A DNA stretch of 64,000 bases from Hymenobacter taeanensis (GCF_013137895.1 NZ_CP053538.1:1611501-1675500), one strand, 5' to 3'. Positions 41,229 to 50,993 are shown, counted from the stretch's first letter. The notes: generated from the letters alone by a model not told the origin. Translations and numbers: made by a program.

Positions 41229-44200
41229 TTATTGCTTCACGAGGCGCTGGCTGAGGGTGCCGGCTGCACCGCGTACTACCACCAGGTACATACCGCTAGG
41301 CCAAGTGCCCACAGGCAGCGCTACCGACTGGCCTCCCGTGTGCTGGGCGCTGTACGTTACACGGCCCGTTGCGTCGAATACACTTACCTGATACGAGCCT
41401 GCGGGCAATGTCATCAGGTCCAGTGCAGCCTCAGTAGTAGCCGGGTTGGGTGCTACACTGATGGTAGCTGGCAGTTGGCTAAAGACCACCGTACGAATGG
41501 CGCTATATGTTGCTTCGCCGTTGGTATCTACCTGCTTGAGGCGGTAGTATACCGGGCCGCGTGCCAGTGCCCCCACGTGGGTGTCATTGAAACGGTACGT
41601 GGCTCCGCTTGCGGTTGTGCCATTACCTTTCACAGTGCCCACGGCGGTAAACTCCTTACCCCCGAAGCTACGCTCCACCTCGAAGCGGTCGTCTTGCAAC
41701 TCCGAAGCCGTGTTCCAGGTCAGTTGAGCGCTGTTGCTTACGGCTCTGGCCTCAAAGCCTGTCAGTTCTACTGGCAGCGGCCCGCCAATGGTAATAGTAT
41801 ACGTGGCCATGTTAGAAGCTCCACCCAGGTTATCGGTGGCATAGTAAGTGAAGTTGTAGCTTCCCGTTGCCGACTTCGCAGGAGTATACGACATCTCGCT
41901 GGCCTGCTCCGGCCGGATGGTCTGATTAGCCGATACCAACACCCCATTCAGCGTCAGGGAACCAGAAGCCGGCAGCGTAGCCACGGTGTACGAGGCAATA
42001 GTGCCATCGGCATCTGTGGCCTCCAGGGCGCTCAGGGGCGTAGTACCCCACGTGTTGCGCATGCCACTCGTAGACTTATTCTGGGCTATGGGCAGTTCGT
42101 TGCTGATTGGAATAGTGTAAATGGCCGTGTTCGACTGGTTGTTGTCGTTGTCGAGGGCGTAGTACGTGAAGCTCGTGTTACCCGCGTACGTGCCCGTTGG
42201 ATCAAAGCTGAGCTGTGCTAACTGGCTGGGCAGCACATCCTGAGGCAGTATGCTCACCTGCGCTCCGTTTACATACAGGGTGCCGTGCGTAGCAGCAGGT
42301 ACGCTGGTGATAACGTACTTTACAATAGTGCCGTCGCCATCAGTTGCCTTGAGCGGGTTGATGGCGGTGGCGCCGGCCGTGTTCGAGATGGCGGGGTCTG
42401 TGGTCACGTTCTCGGCCAGCGGGGCGGTGTTACCCACCGGAATGGTGTAGGTGGCCACGTTGCTGAGCGAGCCCGTGTTGTCGGTGGCCAGGAACGTGAA
42501 GGTGAAGTTGCCACTGCGGCCGGCTGCGGGCATGTAGGTTAGCTGTCCGTTCTCAGCGGGTGTATAGGCCTTATCGACAATAGCAGCCACCCCATTCATA
42601 TACAGCGTACCCGCCGTAGGCAGCGACTTGAGGGTGTAGGATGCGATGGAACCATCGGGGTCAGTAGCATCCATGCCATTGATGGCTGTAGCTGCTGCAT
42701 TCATGGCTACGGCCCTGGCAGCTGTGTTATTAGCCACCGGCACGGCGTTACAGGTACCGAAATACAGGTCGTCAATACCGATGTCGTTGCCGCCGGCATC
42801 CAGCGTCAGGTTCCGTATTTCAAAGGTGGCCGTGGTGTTGTCACCCGAGTACCACACGTCGGAATAATTCACCCATGAGTCAGGCGACTCTTTAATGATG
42901 AGAGTGCCGGAAGTAGAGCGGCCATTGATTACAAAGCCAATCTCGGGCTCCTTGCTGTTTGAGCCCGGGGGTAGCAGGTTGTTGAAGTGAGCTAAGAAAG
43001 TATAATACCGGTTCGGTAACACCTTAAACGTTTGGGTATAAAGCGTGCGGATAGATGAAGTGGCATTGATTAACATGAAGTTGTTGTTGACCGTTTCACT
43101 ACCCCCGTTTCCGTAGCCCCGGAAAGCGCTGTGATACTTGCTAGCGTCGGGCCCAATGCCATACGTAGTCTCAGGCACTAACTCATTGGCCACATTCGGC
43201 AAATCTTCCTTGTACTCATAATTAGTATTAAACCCTACGTTACCATCCGTAAAGCTGGGGTTGGTTAGCAGGTTGGGGCCCGTAGCGGCTACGCACTGCA
43301 CTGCGGGGTCGTATACATTTAGGTATACCGTAGCGCTGCTGCACTGGGGAGTGCCCGTTTTGTCGCAGGCCCTATACACAAAGCTATCGGTACCAATGAA
43401 ATCAGTGTTTGGAGTATAGTTGTACGACCCATCCGGGTTAAGGATCAAGGCGCCATGCACAGGATTAGTTGCCAGCGTCACGGTAAAGCCCGTGTTTTTG
43501 GGATCAATATCATTGAGAATAACGTTGCCAAAAATCTTGGTGTTTTTCTCTACCTCATTGCTGTCGTCGTAGGCAGTGGTTACGTTTTCCACTTCTACCC
43601 GCACAGAGGCGGCGTTAGAAGCCATGCCGGAGTTATCCTGCACGGTATAGGTAATAGTACTGATACCCGCGTAGTTGTTTACCGGCACAAAAGTTACAAT
43701 ACCCTGAGGGTTCACCGTGAAGGTGCCCTGGTTTGCTACCGTACGCGTTTGTTGGATACCCACCATGCTGGGGTCAAGGTCCACCGTGCTGGAAACAATG
43801 GTGCCGTCAGAGTCCTTGTCGTTAGACAGCACCGATATAGTGGCCGTTTGGTTACGCGCTACTGTTCTTATTGGGTCATTGACGGCTACTGGCGGCACGT
43901 TAGCCACCGGAACGGTATACGTAGCCGTGTTAGCTGACTCCAGCCCGTCGTTGTTGGTGGCTGTGTACCCAAAGGTGAACTCCCCGGAAGTAGTGCCGGC
44001 AGGAGTATAAAACAATTGCCCTGCTTCAGCTGGGGTGAAGGCCCGGGCCGCGGTAATTTCAGTGGTATTCAGAAAAAGCTTGCCACTGCTCGGCAGGCTT
44101 TTCAGGGTATATGTAATAATGGTATTACCCGTGGCCGGAGTAGCCGACAATGGCGAAATAGCTGTTTTAGCCGCACTGCTCAGCATAGCTGCCGTCCGTA

Positions 44201-44702
44201 CATTGTTGGCAGCAGGCGGAATGCTGACGGTTACTGTAATGGTAGCTTCGTTGGATGTTCTGCTTCCCTCTAAATCAAGAGCTCCGCCGTCAACATCCCT
44301 TACAGTATACTTTATAGTTGTTTGGAAGGCGGTACCGGGCTTAGGGTTGGTAGGCATAGTAAAGGTTACGATGCCACTGGAATTTACAGAGAATGTTCCC
44401 CCGTTGCTGCCCGGAATAGAGTTTTTGCCACTGGTAGTTGCACCAATCAGCTGAACGGTAGCAGGGTCTGTTGCATCATTGGCAGTTTGAAGTCCTCCCC
44501 TTGTATCATTAGTTAATATAGTGATGGTAGCGGAGCTAGCATTGATTGAAACAGTAGCAGCGTCGTTTACGGCTACTGGGGCCGCGGCCCAGGCCACAGC
44601 AGGTGCCCCTATCATAAGCCCAACCAAGCAGGCTGCCTTACTCGCCCACTTTGGGCCCAACGAGCCTCTGTAATAAGAGGATAGGCGTAAAATCTTTTTC
44701 AT
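41229..44702 (-). CDS. T9SS-exported surface protein with Ig/cadherin-like repeats
   Basis: A 1157-residue secreted protein. A signal peptide (about residues 18-40, ending near AWAA) leads into tandem cadherin/Ig-like beta-domains of the tandem-95 type. Motifs such as VAVNDAATVSINASSATITILTNDT, ADNSGMASNAAS and NVILNDIDP recur about every 90-100 residues. A jelly-roll-like domain follows at about 475-640 (LLTNPSFTDGNVGFNTNYEY). The C-terminal 80 residues are a type A sorting domain: ISVAPNPATTEAALDL to WPSGMYLVVVRG and SQRLVKQ. It should be exported by the type IX system and attached to the surface as an adhesin. The AT-rich region upstream (44720-45130) is unusual. Confidence 0.88.
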   Translation of the reverse strand: MKKILRLSSYYRGSLGPKWASKAACLVGLMIGAPAVAWAAAPVAVNDAATVSINASSATITILTNDTRGGLQTANDATDPATVQLIGATTSGKNSIPGSNGGTFSVNSSGIVTFTMPTNPKPGTAFQTTIKYTVRDVDGGALDLEGSRTSNEATITVTVSIPPAANNVRTAAMLSSAAKTAISPLSATPATGNTIITYTLKSLPSSGKLFLNTTEITAARAFTPAEAGQLFYTPAGTTSGEFTFGYTATNNDGLESANTATYTVPVANVPPVAVNDPIRTVARNQTATISVLSNDKDSDGTIVSSTVDLDPSMVGIQQTRTVANQGTFTVNPQGIVTFVPVNNYAGISTITYTVQDNSGMASNAASVRVEVENVTTAYDDSNEVEKNTKIFGNVILNDIDPKNTGFTVTLATNPVHGALILNPDGSYNYTPNTDFIGTDSFVYRACDKTGTPQCSSATVYLNVYDPAVQCVAATGPNLLTNPSFTDGNVGFNTNYEYKEDLPNVANELVPETTYGIGPDASKYHSAFRGYGNGGSETVNNNFMLINATSSIRTLYTQTFKVLPNRYYTFLAHFNNLLPPGSNSKEPEIGFVINGRSTSGTLIIKESPDSWVNYSDVWYSGDNTTATFEIRNLTLDAGGNDIGIDDLYFGTCNAVPVANNTAARAVAMNAAATAINGMDATDPDGSIASYTLKSLPTAGTLYMNGVAAIVDKAYTPAENGQLTYMPAAGRSGNFTFTFLATDNTGSLSNVATYTIPVGNTAPLAENVTTDPAISNTAGATAINPLKATDGDGTIVKYVITSVPAATHGTLYVNGAQVSILPQDVLPSQLAQLSFDPTGTYAGNTSFTYYALDNDNNQSNTAIYTIPISNELPIAQNKSTSGMRNTWGTTPLSALEATDADGTIASYTVATLPASGSLTLNGVLVSANQTIRPEQASEMSYTPAKSATGSYNFTYYATDNLGGASNMATYTITIGGPLPVELTGFEARAVSNSAQLTWNTASELQDDRFEVERSFGGKEFTAVGTVKGNGTTASGATYRFNDTHVGALARGPVYYRLKQVDTNGEATYSAIRTVVFSQLPATISVAPNPATTEAALDLMTLPAGSYQVSVFDATGRVTYSAQHTGGQSVALPVGTWPSGMYLVVVRGAAGTLSQRLVKQ

Positions 44703-45370
44703 ATTGGGAAATCTAAAAGTGAATAAGTAGTCTGGTTTCTACCTCATTACAGGCAGATTTAAGTATTTATCCGAATTTAACACTTGGATATGTAACTTTT
44801 TAAAGAAAGCTATCGTATAGCTGATTTAACTCAACATTCTATTATAATTCCGCTGTTTTTCCTGATTCATCAAAAAAAATGATTTAAATTATACTATTAT
44901 ATTTTCTTAGACATATAAAGTCCAATTGAACAAACACGCTGCAAAAATCCCATAAGTGGAAATATAATTTTATCTATAATATATGGTTTTTATAATTATA
45001 ACTATTTACATACAATAGCAGTAAACCATGAACATAATGGTTTTATACTTTATTATCTGCATTGCTTTGTTTTGCACTATATTATTGCCAGACCAGCCTA
45101 TTTTGCTTAAACACTGTCTTGTTAGGGCGGCTTATTCATCTGCATGCTTATTAATGAGAGGCCGCCATTCAGTTATTGTAGCGTGAATAGGTTGTATCCA
45201 CCTTGTTGTTCGCCTTCAGCATGCTCCTACGAAAAAGCCCTGGCTAAATGGCCAGGGCTTTTTCGTAGGAGCATGCTGAAGGCGAGACCTCCTCATTCTT
45301 TAATAAATGCGTTTGCTACCACGTATGTGTGGCTGCGCAGTATATAGTTGCGTTAAATATCTCAGCGCTG
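44703..45370. other. AT-rich upstream region of the T9SS gene and a long hairpin
   Basis: About 670 bases without a secure gene. 44720-45130 is markedly AT-rich against the GC-rich background. A 52-residue frame (45028-45186) exists but is not convincing. The long hairpin at 45211-45284 closes the thioredoxin-like gene on the right. Confidence 0.5.
45211..45284. terminator. Very long perfect hairpin terminator
   Basis: Perfect 34-base arms (45211-45244 and 45251-45284) around a 6-base loop, with an AAAAAGCCCTGG/CCAGGGCTTTTT core inside the stem. It ends transcription of the minus-strand gene that stops at 45371. Confidence 0.9.
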
Positions 45371-45994
45371 TTATGCCAGAGTGCGCACAAGCGCCAGCAG
45401 TTCACGCTGAATAGCCTGGGTTTTGTCTCGGGCGTACCACGCGTGCAGCTTCTCGGCAAACTCTTCCTTAGTAACACCCTGCGCCTTCATTTCCACAAAC
45501 ACCTGTTGCGCATCAGCGGGGCGTGGGCCCCACTGCGCCACTTCTACCAGCGTATCGGCCCGCAATACCACTAGCTTCGGGATGGAGCGCCCCCCGTTGG
45601 TAAGGTAACGGTCCATCAGGGCCAGGTTTTCATCGCGCAGGAAGTAATGCGTGGTGAAGCGCCCATGGCTGGCTTGCGCTACAGCTTCCAGCACCGGCAC
45701 AATCTGAGCGGCGTCGCCGCACCAGCCTTCCGTCAGGATGAGCCAGGCGTATGATTGCTTTAAGTTTTGCACTGCCTCGCGGAGTTCTGGCAGTAGCTGC
45801 GTGGTTTTATCGAGGCGCTGCATGCGCTGCACATTTAAGTGCGTGTAGTGGCTTAGCGCTTCTGACTGCTGCGGGCCCGTGGTTTTGCCTTCGGCTTGGA
45901 GCTCATCAATGAGCTTGCGGTAGCGGCCATATGAATACGCCGTAGCCAAGTGCTCCGGCGTGAGAACCGGGGTTAGGGAGGTGTTAGTAGACAT
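45371..45994 (-). CDS. Thioredoxin-fold protein with a single active-site cysteine
   Basis: A 207-residue cytoplasmic protein. The N-terminal half is helical (AYSYGRYRKLIDELQAEG). The C-terminal thioredoxin-like domain (about 100-200) carries AWLILTEGWCGDAAQIVP, where the usual W-C-x-x-C is W-C-G-D-A. Only one cysteine remains, so it cannot form the normal disulfide. GGRSIPKLVVL is the cis-Pro region. Bacteroidota relatives share this W-C-G-D-A form. The ATG at 45994 is chosen; a second ATG lies three codons upstream. The longer frame to 46570 overlaps the dinB-like gene and is not used. Confidence 0.82.
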   Translation of the reverse strand: MSTNTSLTPVLTPEHLATAYSYGRYRKLIDELQAEGKTTGPQQSEALSHYTHLNVQRMQRLDKTTQLLPELREAVQNLKQSYAWLILTEGWCGDAAQIVPVLEAVAQASHGRFTTHYFLRDENLALMDRYLTNGGRSIPKLVVLRADTLVEVAQWGPRPADAQQVFVEMKAQGVTKEEFAEKLHAWYARDKTQAIQRELLALVRTLA

Positions 45995-46031
45995 GAGGTA
46001 CATCTGGTAGTGACAGACCGTATAACAACGA

Positions 46032-46072
46032 AAATCCCTTTTCGGTGGCAACGGCCAACCAAAAAGGGATTT
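46032..46072 (-). terminator. Terminator of the DinB-family gene
   Basis: AAATCCCTTTT (46032-46042) pairs with AAAAGGGATTT (46062-46072); on the minus strand the stem ends in a T-rich tract. It lies 33 bases past the DinB-family stop. Confidence 0.7.
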
Positions 46073-46104
46073 GCAGCTGGCTAGGCCAGTACGAGACGGT
46101 ACTG

Positions 46105-46608
46105 CTAGAGGCTGGGCACGTCGGCAGTGGCAGCCTTCGCCGACAGCTCCCGGCAATAGGTGATGAAGTCGGTGTTGATGGGCTCCAGGCCATTCAGGCG
46201 CAGTTCCCGGGCTACTTGGGCACGGTGGTAGTTGGCGTGCACGGGTACGTGAGTCAAGATATCTGATACCTGGCTGGTATAGCCCTCTCCAATGGAGTTG
46301 GTATAGGTAATCAGGCGCTGCAGCTCGGCATCGTCGGCGGCAATGCCGTACTGGTGGAAGCGCTCGGAAGTTTGCTCGTGCCAGTGGTGCAGCGTAGCCA
46401 GGTCGTGCTCCTGCCACACTTTCACGGGGCTGGGGGTATTGGTAAGGCGGCCCAGCCAGATAGCCTGAGCATTGAGTACGTGGCTGAACAAGCGTAGGGC
46501 ACCGGCCGGAATGGTAGCCCCACCAGCCACCAGGCCATCCAGGTGACGCAGCAGGGTTTCGTTGGCCCACACGTTATAGGCCCCCAGCTTTTCATTGGTG
46601 TTAATCAT
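46105..46608 (-). CDS. DinB-family protein
   Basis: A 167-residue member of the DinB/YfiT-like four-helix metal-binding fold. The first helix reads AYNVWANETLLRHLDGL. The histidine motifs are LFSHVLNAQAIWLGRL and HVPVHANYHRAQVARELR, which hold the three metal-ligand histidines. Several members are thiol transferases, but the substrate here is unknown. It is cytoplasmic and transcribed alone, with its own terminator. Confidence 0.9.
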   Translation of the reverse strand: MINTNEKLGAYNVWANETLLRHLDGLVAGGATIPAGALRLFSHVLNAQAIWLGRLTNTPSPVKVWQEHDLATLHHWHEQTSERFHQYGIAADDAELQRLITYTNSIGEGYTSQVSDILTHVPVHANYHRAQVARELRLNGLEPINTDFITYCRELSAKAATADVPSL

Positions 46609-46694
46609 AATAAGAAAGATGGTGTTGGGTAATGAAGTGGCGAGGCAAGGAAGTGTGAAGCGCTGTCACTCATCACTTCATTACCCCTTTACTG

Positions 46695-47171
46695 TCAGCG
46701 GGGGTCTTGCCAGACCAAACGTTCTTCGGTGCGGGTTTTAGCGAAATCGGGGCACTGCCCGTCGCCACGTCCGGTGAGGCCGCCATCGGGGTGGCAGAGC
46801 ACCTTACCGGCCGATGAATAGAGGGTAGTGTACTGGTCACAGCAGCCCACCGTTTCATAATACACCAAGCCGCCGTTGTACTGGTAGCTCATGATTTGCA
46901 CGGGCGGGTTCTGCTTTTTCTCGTTGAGGTGGTGCTGAATCCGGTCGTTGAGCCACTGGGGGCGTTTGCGGTCATCGAAGGTAGCATCGGGCTGCGGCGT
47001 GGGCTCAATGGTATTGGCACTGGTAGGAGCCGGCGTAGAGGAAACCCCGTTCACGTTGCCGGTTTGGGGGGCATCGGTGGGCGTGGTAACGGCCACATTG
47101 CGCTGGCAGGCTGGGCAGCCAAGCAGCAGGGCAAAAGAAGCAGCCGTAAGTAGTACTGGGAAGCGCATCAT
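46695..47171 (-). CDS. DUF6970-like lipoprotein
   Basis: A 158-residue envelope protein with a lipoprotein-like signal (FALLLGCPAC near residue 20). After a Thr/Pro-rich linker, residues 65-155 form a compact cysteine-bearing domain: RPQWLNDRIQHHLNEKK, then IMSYQYNGGLVYYETVGCCDQYTTLYS and LCHPDGGLTGRGDGQCPDF. This resembles the Bacteroidota family DUF6970; the assignment is from memory. Role unknown. Two adjacent ATG codons (47171 and 47168) could serve as start. Confidence 0.75.
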   Translation of the reverse strand: MMRFPVLLTAASFALLLGCPACQRNVAVTTPTDAPQTGNVNGVSSTPAPTSANTIEPTPQPDATFDDRKRPQWLNDRIQHHLNEKKQNPPVQIMSYQYNGGLVYYETVGCCDQYTTLYSSAGKVLCHPDGGLTGRGDGQCPDFAKTRTEERLVWQDPR

Positions 47172-47290
47172 GAGAGAGTAGCAGGTGACAGAAAGCGATG
47201 CACCCAAATCGGGCGGCAAAGATGCACACAAACTCTTGTTACGCGAGCCTCCGGCCGAGGTTGTTGCACCGCCGGGCCCTGCCTCACCCG

Positions 47291-47653
47291 CTAGGCCAGT
47301 AACGCCCAGAGTTTTGGCCCAAATATCAGCAGCCCCACGGCCAGCGCCGCCACGGCCATTACCAGCACGGCCCCGGCTGCTACGTCCTTGGCGCGCCCCG
47401 CCAACGGGTGGTACCCCGGCGACACCAGGTTTACGAGGGTTTCAACGGCCGTATTCACCAGCTCGGCGCTCCACACGGCCCCAATAGCCACCACTACGGC
47501 CACCCACTCCCAGCGCGCTAAGCCCAGGTACAGGCCTAGGCCTAGTACAACAACGGTAGCGGCCGCATGAAACTGCAGGTGCACCTCCGTCTTCAGCGCC
47601 GACCATACCCCCTGAAAGGCATAGCCGAAGCTGGCCACCCGGCGGCGTACCAT
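47291..47653 (-). CDS. dgkA: Diacylglycerol kinase family protein
   Basis: A 120-residue inner-membrane kinase of the DgkA family, which phosphorylates diacylglycerol or undecaprenol. Visible: RRRVASFGYAFQGVWSALKTE at the N-terminus, three membrane helices (AAATVVVLGLGLYLGL; VAVVVAIGAVWSAELVNTA; LVMAVAALAVGLLIFG) and the catalytic WSAELVNTAVETLVN with the following AGRAKDVAAGAVLV. The ATG at 47653 fits the family start; a TTG at 47692 or GTG at 47683 would lengthen it and overlap or approach the preceding gene. It lies directly behind the acetyltransferase gene. Confidence 0.85.
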   Translation of the reverse strand: MVRRRVASFGYAFQGVWSALKTEVHLQFHAAATVVVLGLGLYLGLARWEWVAVVVAIGAVWSAELVNTAVETLVNLVSPGYHPLAGRAKDVAAGAVLVMAVAALAVGLLIFGPKLWALLA

Positions 47654-47675
47654 GCCGGGGCGGGGGGTAGGCTGG

Positions 47676-48272
47676 TTATCCACGGGCTTCAAATTGCTGA
47701 AACACAGTGTGGCAGAGCTCGTCCCACTCAGGCTTCAGGATGCTGAAGTACACGGAGTCGCGGCGTAGGCCACCCTGCGTGAGGCAGTGGCTGCGCAACG
47801 TGCCCTCTTCGGTGGCCCCCATCCGGCGCATGGCCTCCCGTGACCTCCAGTTGCGGGCATCGGTCTTGAGCTCTACCCGCTCGCAGCCCAGCTCGCCGAA
47901 GGCATATTTCAGCAGCAGGTGCTTGGCGGCCCGATTGATGCCCGTGCGCTGGTACTCCGCGCCCAGCCACGTCCAGCCGATTTCCAGCCGTTTGTCTTCC
48001 AGGGCTAAGTTGCCGTAGCTGGTGCTGCCCACTACGCGGCCGCTTTCCTTATCAATAATGGCGAAAGGGTAGCGCTTGCCGGCTTCCCGGTCGCGCACGG
48101 CCTGGGTGAGGTAGGCGGCCAGCTCCACGCTGTTTTGCGGCATGGGGGTGGTCAGGTAGCGCCACACATCTTTATCAAAGGCAATGGCTTTGAGGTCTTC
48201 GAAGTCGGTTAACTCAAGCGGGCGAAGACGGACGCGGCTGTTTTCCAGCGTAATGCAACGAGCAAAATCCAT
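47676..48272 (-). CDS. GNAT N-acetyltransferase (RimJ/RimL type)
   Basis: A 198-residue cytoplasmic acetyltransferase. Features: the opening SRVRLRPLELTDFEDLKAIAF, the acceptor-side YPFAIIDKESGRVVGSTSYGN, and LEIGWTWLGAEYQRTGINRAAKHLLLKYAF which covers the acetyl-CoA loop (Q-R-T-G-I). The closing RSREAMRRMGATEEGTLRSH matches the RimJ/RimL subgroup. The substrate is unknown. It precedes dgkA on the same strand. Confidence 0.9.
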   Translation of the reverse strand: MDFARCITLENSRVRLRPLELTDFEDLKAIAFDKDVWRYLTTPMPQNSVELAAYLTQAVRDREAGKRYPFAIIDKESGRVVGSTSYGNLALEDKRLEIGWTWLGAEYQRTGINRAAKHLLLKYAFGELGCERVELKTDARNWRSREAMRRMGATEEGTLRSHCLTQGGLRRDSVYFSILKPEWDELCHTVFQQFEARG

Positions 48273-48373
48273 GAGGAGCAGGTGGGAGGGGAAGGATGCG
48301 CAAAGATGCCGAAAAAAGGAAAAAGCAGCCGGTGCCCAGCGGGTACCTGGAGCGGCTAAACCCTGGTTGCAGC

Positions 48374-49447
48374 TTATGCCTCCGCAAAGCCCAGGCCGCG
48401 CAGCAGCACGCTAAAGTCGGCTTCGGAGAGGTGGCCGCCGCTGGCCTGCGGATGACCATGAGCGAAGTTTGCGGGCGGAGTAGCTCCTTGCTGAGCAAAC
48501 GCGGCGCGCAACAGATCGGGAATATGCAGCTCCCGGCTGGCCGTGCGCCCCGATATAGCCACCATACCGGGCTGCAGATAGCCGCGGTTGGCGCAGAGTA
48601 CTACGCGGTCAGAGAGGCGCCCAATCCACTGCTGGGCAATAAGCGGGTGAATCTGGCAGGGCGAGTTGATGGAAACCACGGCCACGGGTGCGGCGTGTGG
48701 CGCATCTTTAGGCGGAAATTTGGGTGGGAGCTTGCGGGCTGCGGCTAACTCGGCGGCTACTTCGGCCCGGTACTGGCCCAGGCGCTCATCCTGAGCCAGG
48801 CCGCGAGGGTTGTCATCTTGCAGGAGGTAGCGCAGGGGGAGCTCCAGGTTAAACTCGCCGGCCCGGCGGGCAGCATTGCACATGGCCACGGCCTCCTTTA
48901 GCCACTTGGCGGTGTGCTGCTTTTTCACGGCGGGTAGCGGAGCCCAGTCGGCAGAATCGCCTAAGTCTGATAATACGCCAATAGCGGCCACCCACTGCAG
49001 ATCGGTCACGTTGGTTTCGGCGGCCAGCAGCTCGTAGGCCAGCCACGCCGAACACGGCACCGGCTCCAGGCCATACCCGGTTAGCACGGTGCCGCCCACC
49101 GGGGGCATGCCTTCGGGAATGTGGTGGTCGACGTACAGCACCGGGATGCCCGCGGCCTCTAACGTGCCGTGCGCGTGCACGCCCAGGTCCGTGACAATTA
49201 GCGCATCGGGCTTCAGGGCCAGCAGCCGCTCGTGGGCGCCGGGGGTTAGGAAGGCGTTTTCGCCCTTGCCCGACGGCACTACCTCTACCTGCCAGCTTGG
49301 GTTGATACGGTTCAGGCCGCGCCCGAATAACGCCCCGGCTGCCAGCCCATCGGCATCAAAATGGCAGAATACTACCAACCGGCCGCCCTCCGGCACCTGA
49401 TCAAGAAAGGCCCGGAAGGGCGCCACAAACTGCGGAAAAGCGGGCAT
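48374..49447 (-). CDS. DHH-family phosphoesterase
   Basis: A 357-residue cytoplasmic phosphoesterase of the DHH/DHHA1 group, which includes RecJ-type exonucleases and nanoRNases. Motif I reads VVFCHFDADGLAAGALFGR, motif II ALIVTDLGVHAHG, and motif III VLYVDHHIPEG with the name-giving D-H-H. A DHHA1-like C-terminus ends in GGHLSEADFSVLLRGL with HGHPQASGGH, which resembles the substrate-binding GGH. It is shorter than RecJ (which has about 570 residues), so the specific substrate is uncertain. It lies downstream of fumC. Confidence 0.87.
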   Translation of the reverse strand: MPAFPQFVAPFRAFLDQVPEGGRLVVFCHFDADGLAAGALFGRGLNRINPSWQVEVVPSGKGENAFLTPGAHERLLALKPDALIVTDLGVHAHGTLEAAGIPVLYVDHHIPEGMPPVGGTVLTGYGLEPVPCSAWLAYELLAAETNVTDLQWVAAIGVLSDLGDSADWAPLPAVKKQHTAKWLKEAVAMCNAARRAGEFNLELPLRYLLQDDNPRGLAQDERLGQYRAEVAAELAAARKLPPKFPPKDAPHAAPVAVVSINSPCQIHPLIAQQWIGRLSDRVVLCANRGYLQPGMVAISGRTASRELHIPDLLRAAFAQQGATPPANFAHGHPQASGGHLSEADFSVLLRGLGFAEA

Positions 49448-49450
49448 GAA

Positions 49451-49484
49451 AACGGGCAGCCCGCATGGTAGCAGGCTGCCCGTT
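49451..49484 (-). terminator. Terminator of fumC
   Basis: AACGGGCAGCC (49451-49461) pairs with GGCTGCCCGTT (49474-49484), an 11-bp stem just after the fumC stop. On the minus strand it is followed by TTTTC. Confidence 0.75.
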
Positions 49485-49524
49485 GTTCGTAAACTACGCT
49501 GTGGAGGTTGTATCCTGGCCTAGC

Positions 49525-50931
49525 TTACTTCTTGATTTCGCCTACCATATCTTCGGGCTTCAGCCACTCGTTGAACTGCTCCTCGGTGAGGTAGCCGAGC
49601 TGGAGAGCAGTTTCCTTCAGGGTTGAGCCGTTTTTGTGGGCCGTCTGGGCAATTTCGGCGGCTTTGTAATAACCGATGTGGGGGTTGAGAGCCGTTACCA
49701 GCATCAACGACGAGTCGACGTGCTTTTTGATGTTGGCCTCCAGCGGCTCGATACCCACCGCGCACTTGTCGTTGAACGACACGCACACGTCGCCGATGAG
49801 GCGGGCGGAGTGCAGGAAGTTGTAGATCATCACGGGCTTGAACACGTTCAGCTCGAAGTGGCCGTTCATGCCGCCGATGTTGATGGCTACGTCGTTGCCC
49901 ATTACCTGCGCGGCTACCATGGTCATGGCTTCGCACTGGGTGGGGTTTACTTTGCCGGGCATAATGCTGGAGCCGGGCTCGTTGTCGGGGATGTGCAACT
50001 CACCAATACCCGCACGCGGGCCCGAAGCCAGCAGCCGGATATCATTGCCGATTTTCATCAGCGAGGCCGCTACCGTCTTGAGGGCGCCGTGGGCTTCCAC
50101 AATGGCATCGTGGGCGGCCAGGGCCTCAAACTTGTTTTCAGCCGTAATGAACGGTAGGCCGGTCAGGTCGGCAATGTGCTTGGCCACATTCTCAGAGTAG
50201 CCAGCGGGTGTGTTGATGCCGGTACCTACGGCAGTGCCGCCCAGGGCCAGCTCGGAGAGGTGCGCCAGGGTGTTCTTGATGGCGCGCAGGCCGTGGTCGA
50301 GCTGCGACACGTAGCCCGAAAACTCCTGGCCGACGGTCAGGGGCGTGGCGTCCATGAGGTGGGTGCGACCAATTTTCACGATGTGCATAAACTGCTCGCT
50401 CTTCGCCTTCAGCGTGTCGCGCAGCTTCTCAATGCCAGGAATAGTTACCTCCACCAGAATCTTATAGGCGGCAATGTGCATGGCCGTCGGGAAGGTGTCG
50501 TTGGAGCTTTGCGACTTATTTACGTCGTCGTTGGGTGCCAGAAACTTCTTCTCGTCGGAGAGCTGGCCGCCGTTGAGCACGTGGCCGCGGTAGGCCACCA
50601 CCTCGTTTACGTTCATGTTGCTCTGGGTGCCCGAGCCAGTTTGCCATACCACCAGCGGAAACTCCTTATCGAGCTTGCCTTCCAGAATTTCATCGCACAC
50701 GCGGCCAATCAGCGTGGCCTTTTCGGCGTCCAAGATGCCAGCGTCGCGGTTGGTGAGGGCGGCGGCTTTCTTGAGGTAAGCGAAGGCGCGGATGATTTCC
50801 TTGGGCATCCGGTTGATGTCCTGGGCAATCTGGAAGTTATCGATGGAACGCTGGGTTTGGGCGCCGTAGTAGGCGTCGGCGGGAACCTGTACGGTGCCCA
50901 TGGTATCTTTCTCGGTGCGGAACTGAGCCAT
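49525..50931 (-). CDS. fumC: Class II fumarate hydratase
   Basis: A 468-residue citric-acid-cycle enzyme that hydrates fumarate to malate without an iron-sulfur cluster. Signatures: [79 protein letters not shown] and the family signature [16 protein letters not shown]. The ATG at 50931 gives the normal start; the frame continues upstream to 51030 without similarity. A TACTTTTG promoter element lies 63 bases upstream. Confidence 0.96.
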   Translation of the reverse strand: MAQFRTEKDTMGTVQVPADAYYGAQTQRSIDNFQIAQDINRMPKEIIRAFAYLKKAAALTNRDAGILDAEKATLIGRVCDEILEGKLDKEFPLVVWQTGSGTQSNMNVNEVVAYRGHVLNGGQLSDEKKFLAPNDDVNKSQSSNDTFPTAMHIAAYKILVEVTIPGIEKLRDTLKAKSEQFMHIVKIGRTHLMDATPLTVGQEFSGYVSQLDHGLRAIKNTLAHLSELALGGTAVGTGINTPAGYSENVAKHIADLTGLPFITAENKFEALAAHDAIVEAHGALKTVAASLMKIGNDIRLLASGPRAGIGELHIPDNEPGSSIMPGKVNPTQCEAMTMVAAQVMGNDVAINIGGMNGHFELNVFKPVMIYNFLHSARLIGDVCVSFNDKCAVGIEPLEANIKKHVDSSLMLVTALNPHIGYYKAAEIAQTAHKNGSTLKETALQLGYLTEEQFNEWLKPEDMVGEIKK

Positions 50932-50993
50932 GCTTCTAGTTGGGTGAGAAGAAAGTAAGGTGACAAGAAAGCGCGCCGCAAGCCGGCACGGCG

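Noticed and set aside
45028..45186. 52-codon plus-strand frame with a hydrophobic start (MNIMVLYFIICIALFCTILL)
   Set aside because: It lies in an AT-rich stretch where hydrophobic codons arise by chance. No ribosome-binding site was seen, and the frame ends before the long hairpin. It could be a real micro-membrane protein, but support is lacking.
46004..46570. 399-codon extension of the thioredoxin-like frame
   Set aside because: The N-terminal 190 codons overlap the DinB-family gene in another frame and resemble no protein. The real start is at about 45994.
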